The position numbers and the translations under genes were made by a program. A model generated the notes under the pieces. It was not told the DNA's origin. It ran no database searches and saw only the letters and a list, made by a program, of their open reading frames with translations. Below, one piece after another: positions 51,167 to 62,300 of a stretch of DNA of 64,000 bases; position 1 is the stretch's first letter; each line of letters begins with the position of its first letter. Source of the DNA: Triops longicaudatus (taxonomy: Eukaryota > Arthropoda > Branchiopoda > Notostraca > Triopsidae); NCBI GenBank assembly GCA_022885665.1, contig JAGQDJ010000137.1, positions 80,577 to 144,576 of the forward strand. Reading direction: 5' to 3'.

Positions 51167-51781
51167 ATGAGTGTTGGTCGGAGTGCTGGTTCGGACGGGT
51201 TCCACGACATGGACAAGGGGGCGGAAGAGTCCATGGAAGTGGTTAAATTACCGTCAACTTTTTCGGTGAAGTGGTTAGGTAAACGGGAAGCACGTGGATT
51301 ATGGGGTATTAAACACACTCGCAAACCTGTGGATGATATGGTGTCGTGGGCCAAAGAAATGCCCTCTGGAGTGACCTTACCTATGGTGCAACTCAAAGTG
51401 GACACTGACGGTGTGCAGATGACACCCTTGACCGCTGCTTCCGCTAGTACGATCCCTGCCCCGGAAACGGCCCATTTTCCGATTGATGCCATTTCCTATG
51501 GTGTCCAGGATTTGGTCTACACCCGCGTTTTTGCCATGATTGTTGTCAAAGAGAAAGAAGGCGGTCTTAACTTCAAAGAAGAGCATCCTTTCCAGTGTTA
51601 CGGTTTTGTTTGCGATAGCCGTGGCTCCGCCCGGAAGTTGACCTTTGCCTTAGCCTCCGCTTTCCAAGAATTTTCCAAAACGGTCCAAAGCTCGAAAATG
51701 AAACCCAAGAAATTCGCCATCGATTTGCGAACACCGGATGAAATTTCGGCCGATCTCAAAGAATCGGAAACGGAAGCTTAA
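51167..51781 (+). CDS. Phosphotyrosine-binding (PTB/PID) domain protein, intronless
   Basis: Single-exon frame of 204 aa starting MSVGRSAGSDGFHDMDKG. From about residue 28 it reads like a PTB/PID fold: STFSVKWLGKREARGLWGI as strand 1 and its turn, then DDMVSWAKEM helix, VQLKVDTDGVQM, HFPIDAISYGVQDLVYTRVF for the central strands, PFQCYGFVC, and a long C-terminal helix ARKLTFALASAFQEFSKTV. Such domains bind NPxY-type or lipid ligands as adaptors. I cannot tie it to a named gene; similarity to FAM43-like proteins was considered and not confirmed. Codon use and the strong frame (about 615 bp without intron) support a real gene. Lack of introns contrasts with neighbours and could reflect retroposition or simply a compact gene. 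Confidence 0.8.
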   Translation: MSVGRSAGSDGFHDMDKGAEESMEVVKLPSTFSVKWLGKREARGLWGIKHTRKPVDDMVSWAKEMPSGVTLPMVQLKVDTDGVQMTPLTAASASTIPAPETAHFPIDAISYGVQDLVYTRVFAMIVVKEKEGGLNFKEEHPFQCYGFVCDSRGSARKLTFALASAFQEFSKTVQSSKMKPKKFAIDLRTPDEISADLKESETEA

Positions 51782-52177
51782 AGACCCTACCAACTTGCGA
51801 ACGGAGTTTCAAGTGGTCTCGAGAGGGGTGTCAGAGTATAGCCAAACACACCAAGATAAAAGAGGGTGAAAACAGGACCTGCGTGTCCTGGCATAATTCA
51901 TGCTAGTGATTAACATGTAACTTAAATGGTGACAACAATCGGCCATACACGAACTCATACCACTTGTCCTTCTGTGCAACTTTTCCCCAAAGCAATTATG
52001 TACCCTTTGCTTCCCCAAACATAGTCATAAGTCATTGTAGCTTCCTCTTTGTACGTACGTTTCCAGGAAGAAAATACGTTTTCGTTAAGGTTGTGTTCTT
52101 GTAATATAACTAGAAATGTACACACCTGCACGGATGGTTATTTTTTTGCTTTTACTTTCCACCATGTCTTACTTTAC
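51782..52177. other. Convergent 3' spacer, PTB gene / NDUFS2
   Basis: 396 bp of 3' UTR sequence for both genes; nothing else seen. Confidence 0.6.
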
Positions 52178-54280
52178 TTAACGATCGATTTCACCAAACA
52201 CAACGTCTAACGTACCTGCAAATGGAAATTATTTGTTTAATTTCTGCATTTCGCAAACTATGTACGAGATAACGTACCAATAATGGCGACGACGTCAGCC
52301 AACATATGGTTACGGCTAATATGATCTAACGCTGCCAAATGAGCAAAGCCGGGGGCCTTGATTTTACAACGGTAAGGTTTCGAGGATCCGTCCGATACCA
52401 AATAAATACCAAATTCGCCTAAAGTAGGGAAACAAATAAAACAATTAGAATAACGTCAATAACTAATAGGTCACTAAGCTCTTGATTAGAAAAATCAGAT
52501 ATTTGCTAGCTTCATAACTTAAATTCACTCGCGTGCATTTACAGGCTTATTCATACTCTTTTAGAGTGTTTTTACTTTTTAATATTTTGTCGTTTTTTCG
52601 CGAACGTCTTTCGAACATTATCATTGATTTTCTTTTAGGTTTAAGGACTTGGAGCTCGAAGAAATAACTATTAAGCTTTTACCTTTAGGGTTTTCAACGG
52701 CGGTATAGGTGGCACCAGGAGGAACGTTGTAACCTTGTGTGAAGAGTTTGAAGTGGTGGATGAGGCCTTCCATGGAAGACTTCATTTCGGAGCGTTTGGG
52801 GGCCATAATTTTGGCGTCATCGACACGGACTTCGCCCGCGGGCATGTCGTTCAAACATTGGAGCATAATCCTCAGGGATTGACGCATTTCTTCCACGCGG
52901 CAAAGATACCGGTCGTAACAATCGCCTTTCACACCTACAGGCACGTCGAAATCCACTAGATGATAAGCGTCGTACGGTTGGGATTTTCGTAAGTCCCACT
53001 TAATGCCCGAGCCACGGAGCATAACACCACTAAAAGGCAAAGAAAATGAATTTTCTTTTTAATAATTCAGAACATTTTTGGGAAAGCTTATCTGGATTAA
53101 CCTAAAGCCGTAGTTCAAAGCGTCTTCGGCGCTGACAATACCAATATCTACAGTACGTTGTTTCCAGATACGGTTGGCGGTCAATACGTCTTCCATTTCG
53201 TCAATACGTTCGCCGAAACGCGACACAAACTGGTAGATGTCGTCCATCAGGCCTAAGGGCATGTCTAGGGACACGCCTCCAGGTCGGACGTACGCGGCGT
53301 GCATACGAGCGCCGGACACGCGCTCGTAGAATTCCATCATCTTTTCACGCTCCTCAAAGAGCCAGAAAAAGGGTGTTAAAGCACCAATATCCAAAGCGTG
53401 CGTGCCGATTTGCATCAAGTGGTTCAAGATACGAGTCATTTCAGCGAAAAGAGCTAATAGCGAATATTTGTGCAATTAGATTAATAGCGTCATTATAAAA
53501 ACTAAAGAAAATTATGATCCTCCCATACTTCGAATGTACTTTGCACGGAGGGGGATATCAATGTTAAGCAGCTTTTCAACCGCCAATGCATAACATTGCT
53601 CGTTGCCCATCATGGATACGTAATCCAAACGATCGAAGTAAGGCAAAGCTTGGGTGTAAGTTTTGTACTCGATCAATTTTTCCGTGGCACGATGAAGCAG
53701 ACCAACGTGAGGATCAGCTCTCATAACGGTCTGAAAATAAATATATAATTGGGTTACATGAAGAAATTTATTTTCAAAATAATATGACTAATAATACGAA
53801 TTTGATAATTACTTCTCCATCAAGCTCCAGCACTAAGCGAAGCACACCGTGAGCAGCTGGATGCTGGGGCCCGAAGTTCAAGGTAACGTTGCGGACTTTC
53901 TTTTCGACCGGAGCGACTTTGTTATTCAAAGCTGGCATCTTCCACTGATATACCGCTTCGTCATAGCCTTCAGGTAACAAGACGGCTTTTTCGTTCTCTT
54001 TAAGATACTCAAGATCTGGGTACCATTTTCCAGCGAAGCGCCTAATATGAGAATGTTTTTTATATTACATAACTGTACGATTTCGGAAACGGTGTAGGCA
54101 ATTAGGGGTAGCATTGTTGTAAGATATTTGGCTAAGTAGAGGAAGCTGTGCAAGGTAAACAAGTTTCAACTGAAATTTTATGTATTACTTGGCTAAATAC
54201 GTGGTACTGGCATTTTGAAATGTTCCTTTTTTCAAAGGAAATACCGCGGATCGAAATGCAGAGGTTAGAGCGGAAGCCAT
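52178..54280 (-). CDS. NDUFS2: Complex I 49-kDa subunit
   Basis: NADH:ubiquinone oxidoreductase core subunit lining the quinone site, in the mitochondrial matrix arm. Exons 54189..54280, 53813..54041, 53529..53730, 53102..53453, 52683..53029, 52278..52418, 52178..52217 minus 2 (start 52215) total 1401 nt, 466 aa (human 463). An N-terminal basic presequence (MASALTSAFRSAVFPLKKG) is followed by LNFGPQHPAAHG, the conserved quinone-site loop, then GLLHRATEKLIEYKTY, PYFDRLDYVSMMGNEQ, PFFWLFEEREKMMEFYERVS, GVMLRGSG, RYLCRVEEMRQSLRIML and the tail DVVFGEIDR, all family hallmarks. The Arg at YIR followed by Thr replaces the common Val. No anomalies otherwise. Convergent with the PTB gene. Confidence 0.97.
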
Positions 54281-54822
54281 GATCGCAAAACCAAAACACC
54301 GATTCGTAGCCACCTGGTGTGGTTATTTGGATGAACTTTGCTCAAGGAGCTGCTGCCACCTGTGATATAGCCTAGAAATGATTACCACTAATCGTGGACT
54401 TGCAGATGACAACAGATCATGCGGAATTTTATGCGATTCTTAATGCATGCGCAATTATATATTAAAACAACTAACCTGACGATTGATCTTCAATCGTTTC
54501 TATTCAAATGCATTACAGACAGGTCTGTGTTTCGACAGCTGACATGAGGAAATGGACACTTAGGTTTGACCAGATATTAATTAATTGGAGAACGACGTAA
54601 CTTAATATAATTACAAAAATACAAAAGACAAAAACAGCGCAATTGATTAGCAGATATTTCTCTCCAAAAATTCATTGAACTAGAAATTGACTGACATTTC
54701 AGTCTGCAACACTCAGAACGCGCCGGATATTTTCCAAAACCCTTGTCATTGGTGAAATAAATACCTGTGTGAAATTCTGTCAAACCTGTGTGAAAATCTG
54801 TCAAATTATAAGAGCCCCATTG
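54281..54822. other. Spacer between NDUFS2 and the BEL/Pao remnant
   Basis: 540 bp holding the NDUFS2 promoter; no other supported feature. Confidence 0.5.
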
Positions 54823-55640
54823 CCGATGATATCCGGAAAAATATCTACTTTGACAACGTTGTTACAGGTGTCAACACTGAAGAAGAACTCCTTTCTTATT
54901 TGCCTGAAGCTATTAGAATATTTTCTGCTGCTGGTATGAATCTGCGACACTGGACCTCCAACAGCCAATCACTTCGCGATCTTGCTACTTCCCTGGATGT
55001 GTTGAACGGTGTTCATCTAATCAAGATTCTTGGATTACTATGGAATCCTCAGTCTGATAGCTTGCAGTATCCTCATCCCTCAAGATTATCGATACCTTGT
55101 CCGACAACGAAAAGAAATATATGGAAGGGAATCGCCAAAATTTATGATCCAATCGGATACCTCGCACCTGTGACTATTCGCGCGAAGATATTAATTCAAC
55201 ATCTTTGGAAAGCTGGTGTTGATTGGGATAATCCTGTACCACTCAACATTGCAACTGAATGGAGCCGTATTGCCGCAGACCTTACAATCGTCATGCAATA
55301 TTCATTTCCCCGCAAGTCAATTCCTTCTTGTACACCTATCCATGTATTCGCGGATGCTAGTTTAAAGGCTTACGGAGCTGTAGCGTACTCCAATTCAAAT
55401 GACACTTCGAGTTTTCTTATCAGTAGCACCATCCAAAGGTGAACTCACGTTACCCCAACTTGAACTCCAAGCACTGTTCACTGCTGCCAAACTGGTTTCA
55501 TTCATTCACGAATCCATCAGCACTTCCAATTTCGAGCCTACATTTGTTATCTGGACGGATTCTACCATTGCACTTCACTGGTTCCATGCTCCACCCTCTT
55601 CCCGGCGTTTCGTAGTGCACCGTGTGTGCAAAGTGAGCAA
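54823..55640 (+). mobile_element. BEL/Pao retrotransposon remnant: RT end to RNase H
   Basis: Plus-strand open frames that match the Pao-type reverse-transcriptase C-terminal part and the following RNase H (signals: YDPIGYLAPVTIRAK, HVFADASLKAYGA, IWTDSTIALHW). The copy is broken: the catalytic YxDD box reads YFDN, and the RNase H is split by a frameshift near 55430. The 5' portion of the pol region and the integrase are absent. At about 55640 it runs into a fragment of similar type in the opposite orientation. Inactive relic. Confidence 0.85.
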
Positions 55641-56497
55641 AGGATTTTAAAGATGTATCAAGATCAAATCGAAGAGGAGTAGAGATAGAAGGTACTAGAA
55701 GAGTTTTGATGGGAATGTCCTCGCCATGAAGGGTGGGAATTTTTAAGGTAACCAGTGGGAGAGTTGATACTTGAAGCGTTTGAGCACCGAAAGGGCTAAA
55801 GTTCGTTGTAAGACTCGTGGAAGACTTTAGTCCAAGCCTTTTCGCTAACTGAAGCGTAGCAAAAGAACGTTGTGATCCTTCGTCGAAAAGAATGTTTGCT
55901 CGAAATGAATTGTTATTGTGGAGGATTCTTGCTTGAGCCACCTTCAGAAGGGTGGTTTTAGTTTCGGCCACGTTAGCAAAGTACAGCGGTTGAGTCAGAC
56001 AGTACTGCGGCGGACGATATAAGAGAATCAGAAGATTTGTGATGTTTCTTTTCAACACTCTGGGGAGTAGAGTTAGTTTCTAAGAGTTCAACTTCGTGCT
56101 TCAAATGGTAACGGAATTGCTCAAGGTTCCAGTCATTGGATCCAAAGGGTCGAGCCATAGGGCTTGAAGACTGAGAAGTGGTAAATGATCTCGGGGGAGA
56201 TTTGTTTCTTCGCTTAGCTTCCGTTACTTGCCGTTTAAAGGTACAGAGGGAGTCTGTGATTTCAGCACGTCATCGAGGTCAGAAAGTGGAATATTTCTTC
56301 GATTTGTTGATAGAGATGTTTCAAGTCTTGAAGGAATTCTTCGAAGGGGTTTAGAAGATCAGCAACGGCTTCTTGTTTATCAGGGGCGTCTTCTTGTTCA
56401 AGTTTCTTAATTGCTTCGAAAGAATCGACGATGAATTGAGAGAGAATAGAGGATCTGATCTTCAATCGATCAACAGACTTTGTTCTGAGCGACCCAT
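55641..56497 (-). mobile_element. BEL/Pao remnant: gag start and aspartic protease, inverted
   Basis: On the minus strand an ATG at 56497 follows the sequence TGCCGTGACCAGG, a common stretch before BEL/Pao gag. The downstream gag-like frame is coiled-coil rich (56262-56465) and is soon interrupted by a stop at about codon 12 and by frame changes. At 55655-55990 a DUF1758-type aspartic protease signature appears (ILFDEGSQRSFATLQLA). The piece stops at about 55640, tail-to-tail with the RT/RNase H fragment. Together the two pieces represent one rearranged or two nested copies. Confidence 0.75.
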
Positions 56498-56691
56498 CCT
56501 GGTCACGGCAACAAATTTTTTTCCCACGAGAATACTACTACTCTATTTTACAATAGGAATGGCGAGCTTATATACACAAGTGAAAGGACACTATACCGGA
56601 TAGAAAATTAATAACGTCAGGAGAAATCAACTAAAATAAGCGGAGAAAGCATACAACTTTCAGAGTGAAGGGCAATACAAAAGGAGAAGGA

Positions 56692-57994
56692 TTAGAAAAT
56701 AAGAAAATAGATAAATCTCAACAATAATACAAGGAATTTCACACAACGAATTTCACACAATACCGAAAGCTTCGTGTTTTTGTCGAAGAGTTGTAGCACT
56801 TCGTCGAATACGCTTATTGAGAGCTCGAAGGCGCCTCTCAAAAGATTCTGTTCCACGATGTGTTCGATTTTAGACGCGAAATACATCAAAAAAGGTTTCA
56901 AAGTTTTCAGCTTCGATTCAAACTGAGTGATTACATTACTTTCCGTCTTCAATTCATTCAAACGTATCGTGAGGTCTCTTTGTTTTGCCTGAGCCGTCTG
57001 CAAGCTTTGCTCCACAGATCTGACTCTGTCTCTTTTTGAGATAAGCGAGTGTTCGCTCCATGGAATGATTGCTCGGCTTGACGAAGAACTGCTTCGGTGT
57101 TACGGATACGTGACTTGGCTCTGTCAATGTCTTTTGCATTAGGAATCAAACCAAAACCTGTGTAGAAAATAAAATAAAAGAAATCAAACATCAATGAAGC
57201 TGTAATAAAATAGTAAATGATTTATTATAAATGCAGTGTGAAGAAACAGGTACCTACAGGAGGAAAAAACACGGTCACCCAAATCCAATTTTTTTTCTCC
57301 TTCTTCCTTTTCTTAAGTTCACGTTCGTGCTTATGTAGCTCGTGTCCAAAATTGCGCTGTTCGCAGTGGACATCATTTCGTAAATTGTTTACTTCGTTTT
57401 GCAGAGCTCTTTTCTCAGCGTTCAGTCTTGATTTCTGGGGAATATCTCTTTCTACGCCCTGTATCTGCTGCAAAATATTTACGATTGTATCATCGCATTG
57501 TTTACGGTGACTTTCGGTGATAGCCGTGGCAGACATGAGGGAAGCGTGAGTTGCATTGATTGCGTATTCAATAAACGGAAGAGTTTCGAACAATTGCTTA
57601 GCAGGAGAATTTGTTGTTGATTTAACGGTCTCCAAATCAGTAAGTTTTTCTTCAGGAAATTCACCGACAAGGTTTTTCGCTTGAGCTTCTTCTTCCAAGT
57701 CGTAATCATTTTCATAAAACCATAAGAAAGGGTCTTCAGCACATGCAGATTTCAACTTCGTCTGAAGTTGTACAGTCAAATTGACCACAATCTCAAAGTT
57801 CAACAGCGCATCATAAAACGGCGCTTGCACTTTCACAAGGAAATCTTCAAAGCGGCTACTGTGCCTTTTACCTGCCCATTACGAAAAATAAGGTATAAAT
57901 AAAAAATAGACATACAATTTGATTCGTTGGAATAAGTGCACTTACCATAAGCCTGGCTTACAGCCAACGCAATAAGTAATAGTTGACAACGCAT
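56692..57994 (-). pseudogene. Secreted coiled-coil protein with central hydrophobic hairpin, apparently frameshifted
   Basis: Exons 57946..57994, 57254..57871 and 57157 downward. Signal peptide MRCQLLLIALAVSQAYG, then about 190 helical residues with coiled-coil stretches, Glu/Lys/Gln-rich, ending in a very basic segment. A hydrophobic stretch with a Pro-Pro-Val-Gly-Phe-Gly turn follows (NWIWVTVFFPPVGFGLIPNA) and then a second long coiled coil. Read as is, exon 3 ends at a TGA at 56958, giving 288 aa. A second frame continues as strong coiled coil from about 57030 to 56692. The two frames would join by a 1-nt change in the A-run at 57033-57037. So this is either a recent pseudogene, an assembly error, or an alternative frame. 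Its 3' end borders the BEL/Pao remnant. Family unknown. Confidence 0.7.
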
Positions 57995-59352
57995 TGTTTC
58001 GCCTGGAGCACACTTCTACTTCTGTAGCTAATGTGATTTGCTCTGCTTGGTATACAAAACAGCTTATATATCAAAATTAAGGGCTCAAAAAACGGTTTGA
58101 TAAGTTTCCGGATGTTGGTGACTGATATCTTGGACACTGTCCTAAAGGAAAACTTTACGCGAAGTGTTTTTTCTGGAAGCTAGAGTTCCTTTAAAGGAAA
58201 TCGCAAACAGAACTCGTATCTATGATTACACGTATCTTGAAGATAGCTACATAATTGAAGGCTTGCTACTACGTCATTATCGTGAAACATACTGAGACGG
58301 CATTCTAAACTAAAAAGAACCAATGTGTCTCTTCATGAAGCAGGAAGACAAACTTCCGGATTTGGAAATCTTCATTTTTCTTGATCGCAGCATTTCAGAC
58401 TTTTCACTGTATTTGTTTTACAAGAAAAGCTTTTGTTTAGCTGCTTCAGGGCTAGTATATAGCGAGTGCGAAGCTTGTAATGATGAATACCAACACTCTT
58501 AACAACTGTTCAAATTATCACGGTCAAGGACAGTCACAAAGAGAGGTTGCTTGTGTGCTTCGTATACCCGTGGCTTTAAAAAAAACACCTTAGTATTCGG
58601 TGTATTGTACTATACATGATAGTATTTCAGTGTCTGCGTCTGGAAAATATGTGATTACAGCGGGCATGAATGCATTCCTGTCATGGTGGGACACTTCCCA
58701 GTATTCGTTTACCTCCAAGTTAACTGTTATTGGCTTTATAAGTACTCTTTGTCACTTGTCGCTGAAATATGCCGAACAAAGACGCTACAATACTTGTTTT
58801 TACGTCGCAGTATTGTCAAGCCTCGTTGTGGTCCAAGGAATTTCTACTTGCGTCCTTTTCCTGTTTGGCAGTTAATTTGCATACTATTCGAAAAGTAGTC
58901 GCTAACTTGATGGGCTTGATTTAATTTCTCCCTTAGTAATCCCTGCTACCAATTTTCACTCAATTTTTCCAATAAGGTCTCAGTATCTCATCATAGTACT
59001 GTTTCAATCGTGCTATGCTTGAAATCTTTTCCTATCAGATCGCTTCTACAATAATGTTAAGCTTCACACAAAATCGTCTCCTTTAATGATAGATAATTTA
59101 AATATCTCGGCATAAGTAGATCATATTTAAGCAATGCGCAGTCCGCAGCGTAAGGATATTAAAAATGCAGTACAACTTTATCAATTATAGGTATTTGGTG
59201 GTTATGCAATTATTATTCACCGAGTAATACACGCTTCCCCAACATACATGGAAGTCACTATCTACTCAAGATTTTGGTAATGATTGGGAACAGAGCCGGT
59301 CACATTTTAAAATCACATTACAAGGCAGCATACAAACGACACGGAATCTTTT
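57995..59352. other. Intergenic region upstream of the coiled-coil gene
   Basis: About 1.36 kb between the coiled-coil gene start and the ZNFX1-PARP stop codon. Short open frames only; none resemble known proteins. Confidence 0.5.
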
Positions 59353-62300
59353 TTAGTAATATTTAGATATATTGCGGTTGTAGCCGACTTTCACCAAACT
59401 TTTGTAATTGCCGAAGGACGACATCTGTGTATTAGTGTTGATGGTTTGGTAATGGATGACGTATCGCGGTATCGCTTGTCGTGGATCGTATATAACAAAC
59501 TCGTCGTGCAATACTCCCCCTTGTCTTTTCGTGTCCCGGCACGCAAATACAGAATCGTAACCAAGCTTGCGTAACTGTTCCAGATCCATGCAAGTAGCGC
59601 TGTTGACATTCAGCGTGCGACCCAGCAGAACTTCACACAGAAGCAGCATGTTTGACTGCTTCGTGTAAATTTCCTGCGCACTTTTGCTACTATCGGTGGC
59701 GAAATAGACTCCTTTGCCAAACATGCCGCTCGTCTTAGGCAATTTGAAACCATTCCGTGTAATACCATCCACCCCTTCTTTGCTTGTACCGTGAAATTTG
59801 TCATCTTTATACGACGGGTCAACCATTTCACGATGGGCTTTAAGCCATTCCACTTCCAGACAACGGTTCGTCACTTTCTCAATCTTGACTACAGTAGGGT
59901 ACCAGCTATGCCCAGGCTGGATGTACTTAAGCACACGATCCTGGACGGACATAAACTCGGCCGACTTCGTGTCAAGCTCGTTGTATGTGCATTCAGCTCC
60001 AGGTTTTTGCGCCAACTCGCGGACTATCCTAGCGATATCAGTTTCTGCGTTCTTTAAAATGGCTTCCTTTCTCCTGCGCTCTACTTCTAACTTCCATTTC
60101 TCTTCCAATTGACGAATTTCCAGGCAAAGTCGACACGACGCGGGAGAACAGGGTTCACCACATTTGCCTTCACAAGGATGGTTGCATTTAAACATAACCT
60201 GACAAGGTGAAATGCACTTCAGCCTCTCCCCAGCATCATGACAGCTGACCACCTTCCGGTGGATACCACAGGTATAGTAAATTGTCACATTAGCTGTGCA
60301 ACGGATTTCATCCTTGTTCTGAAAACATTTCTTCGACATGTCGTGTTGACAGTTTAACTTAACAACAACATCCTCGAGACAATCAATCGAAGACGGATTT
60401 TGGTAACATTTCCTAGTAAGCGGATGTCTACAATCGCCGATGTACGATACAGTGGCCTCACATTTCTTATGCGAATGAGCTGGTTGGCAAGCGTTAGGAC
60501 ACGGGTGCTTCCGGCAGGCCATTGGGCGTAAGCAAGGCAACTTACAGAAGACTGACGCGGCCAATTTATTGAGCTCCTCTCCCGAGGCGGCAAAAAACTT
60601 GGATTGTGTCGGATGGTATTCACACCGTAACTCAATGGTAGAGCCTACAAGTTGCTTCTCTTCCAAACGTTTCGTCAAGAACTGCCAACAAGGTATACTC
60701 TTAATAAGATCAAAATTGCCAACAAAGACGAACATACAACGCGCTCGCGATTGCGCCACGCAACGTCGGTTTCTTTCCTTTAAGAATCCGGCTTTATTAC
60801 TCGGATTAGATCGTACCAGCGATACCAGAATGACGTCATTTTCGTCCCCTTGGTAGCTGTCAATGGTGCTAACCTGGATCTTCATTTCTTCCTTGGTTGG
60901 CTCACCGTTGCTAGTACTCGATCCCGGTTTGTTTGAAGGCTGAGTCGAGATGTTTTTGAAGTACAACTCTTTCTCGCGTTGTCCTTCTTCTCTTAGCCTA
61001 CTGCGTAACAAACGGGTCTGGGCTAAATAAGCAGCTAGTACTGTAATTTTACTCGCGTCAACACTATGGCTCACCAAAAACTTAACCAGCGCTACAATGG
61101 CGTCAGCCTCGAGGGGATTGGAGAATCCACGGTCTTCGACTTCATTCGACTTCACATTCCAAAAGTACATCGACTTCCCACAGCATTTCGGAATCAAATT
61201 TGTAGCTACGCGAAATTCATTGCTGCGCAAATTGGGGTAAATGTCCAAAAGCAGGTCGGCCATTTCGGGTCTCATGCGATTCTGCTCTTCCAGCGTGACA
61301 TGCGGGTAATTCAAGTGGACCAAACGCTCAAATAAGGACACTTCGAAGTTAAGCTTTTTAATCTCCATATTTTCAACTTGAGGGCGCAACTGCTGGTGGT
61401 CACCGATCAAGATCAAGTGTTTGGTCCACGGCCCTAACGCTGCGACTAAGTGTGGCTCCAAAATCTCCGCCGCTTCTTCGACTAACACGATTTCCGGTTG
61501 CAGCAAGCTTAATAGTTCACTGTGGATCGAGGCGCCAGTAATGGTCATGGCTAAAACGGCTTTGTCTTGGATAACGTCCTTCTCGTGTAAACGTTCCAGC
61601 GTCTTGCGTTTTTCACCTAATTGCCGATATTGGGTAATATGGCTTCTCAACAAAGACAAGACGTTATCCATTTGCTCACACAACAACTGAGCCACAATTT
61701 CGGTTCGCTGTTTTCCAGACTTATGCCACATCTCATGGAAGCGTGGCGTTGATCGCACTTTCATATTAGCGCAAATCAACTCATCCTCCCCGTCATTTTT
61801 TATATCTTCATCGGAAAGACATGGTGAGTGGAAACTACTGAGGTATTTTGCTGAAAAATCTCTTAGTCCAACCGCAGTAGTATTGGTACGCAGAGCAAAC
61901 TGAGTAACGTTTCGCCGTTCCGTAGTCTGCATCAACGTTTTCCGTTCCAGCTCTTTCTCGATGGCTTCTTCTTCATCTTCGTCACTTTCTTCTGCTTTTT
62001 TCTCCACATTTTTGGTCTCCTTTCGCTTACTTATATCAGATTTTAGTTGCCCGTGACGTATTTTCTCAATTTTGTTTAAAGTGTCCGGAAGATCCTGGCA
62101 ATTGGCCATGGTTGCTTTGCTAGGTAACCAATAAGAAAACGCAGCTTTCCAGAGAGCAAAGAGACTACCATCTCCTGATCCGGCGTTGAAAGAGTCACCT
62201 TCACGTTGAATTAAGTCTTGAACACGGGCTTTGTTGGATCGGTTAAAAATTTTGCTGGATTTGTCAGTCCAGGGTGCATCCAGCAGAAAGGCTTCCAATT

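Noticed and set aside
58600..58898. Small membrane protein on plus strand between the coiled-coil and ZNFX1-PARP genes
   Set aside because: Two overlapping frames of similar length, no family features, no clear start context; judged random.
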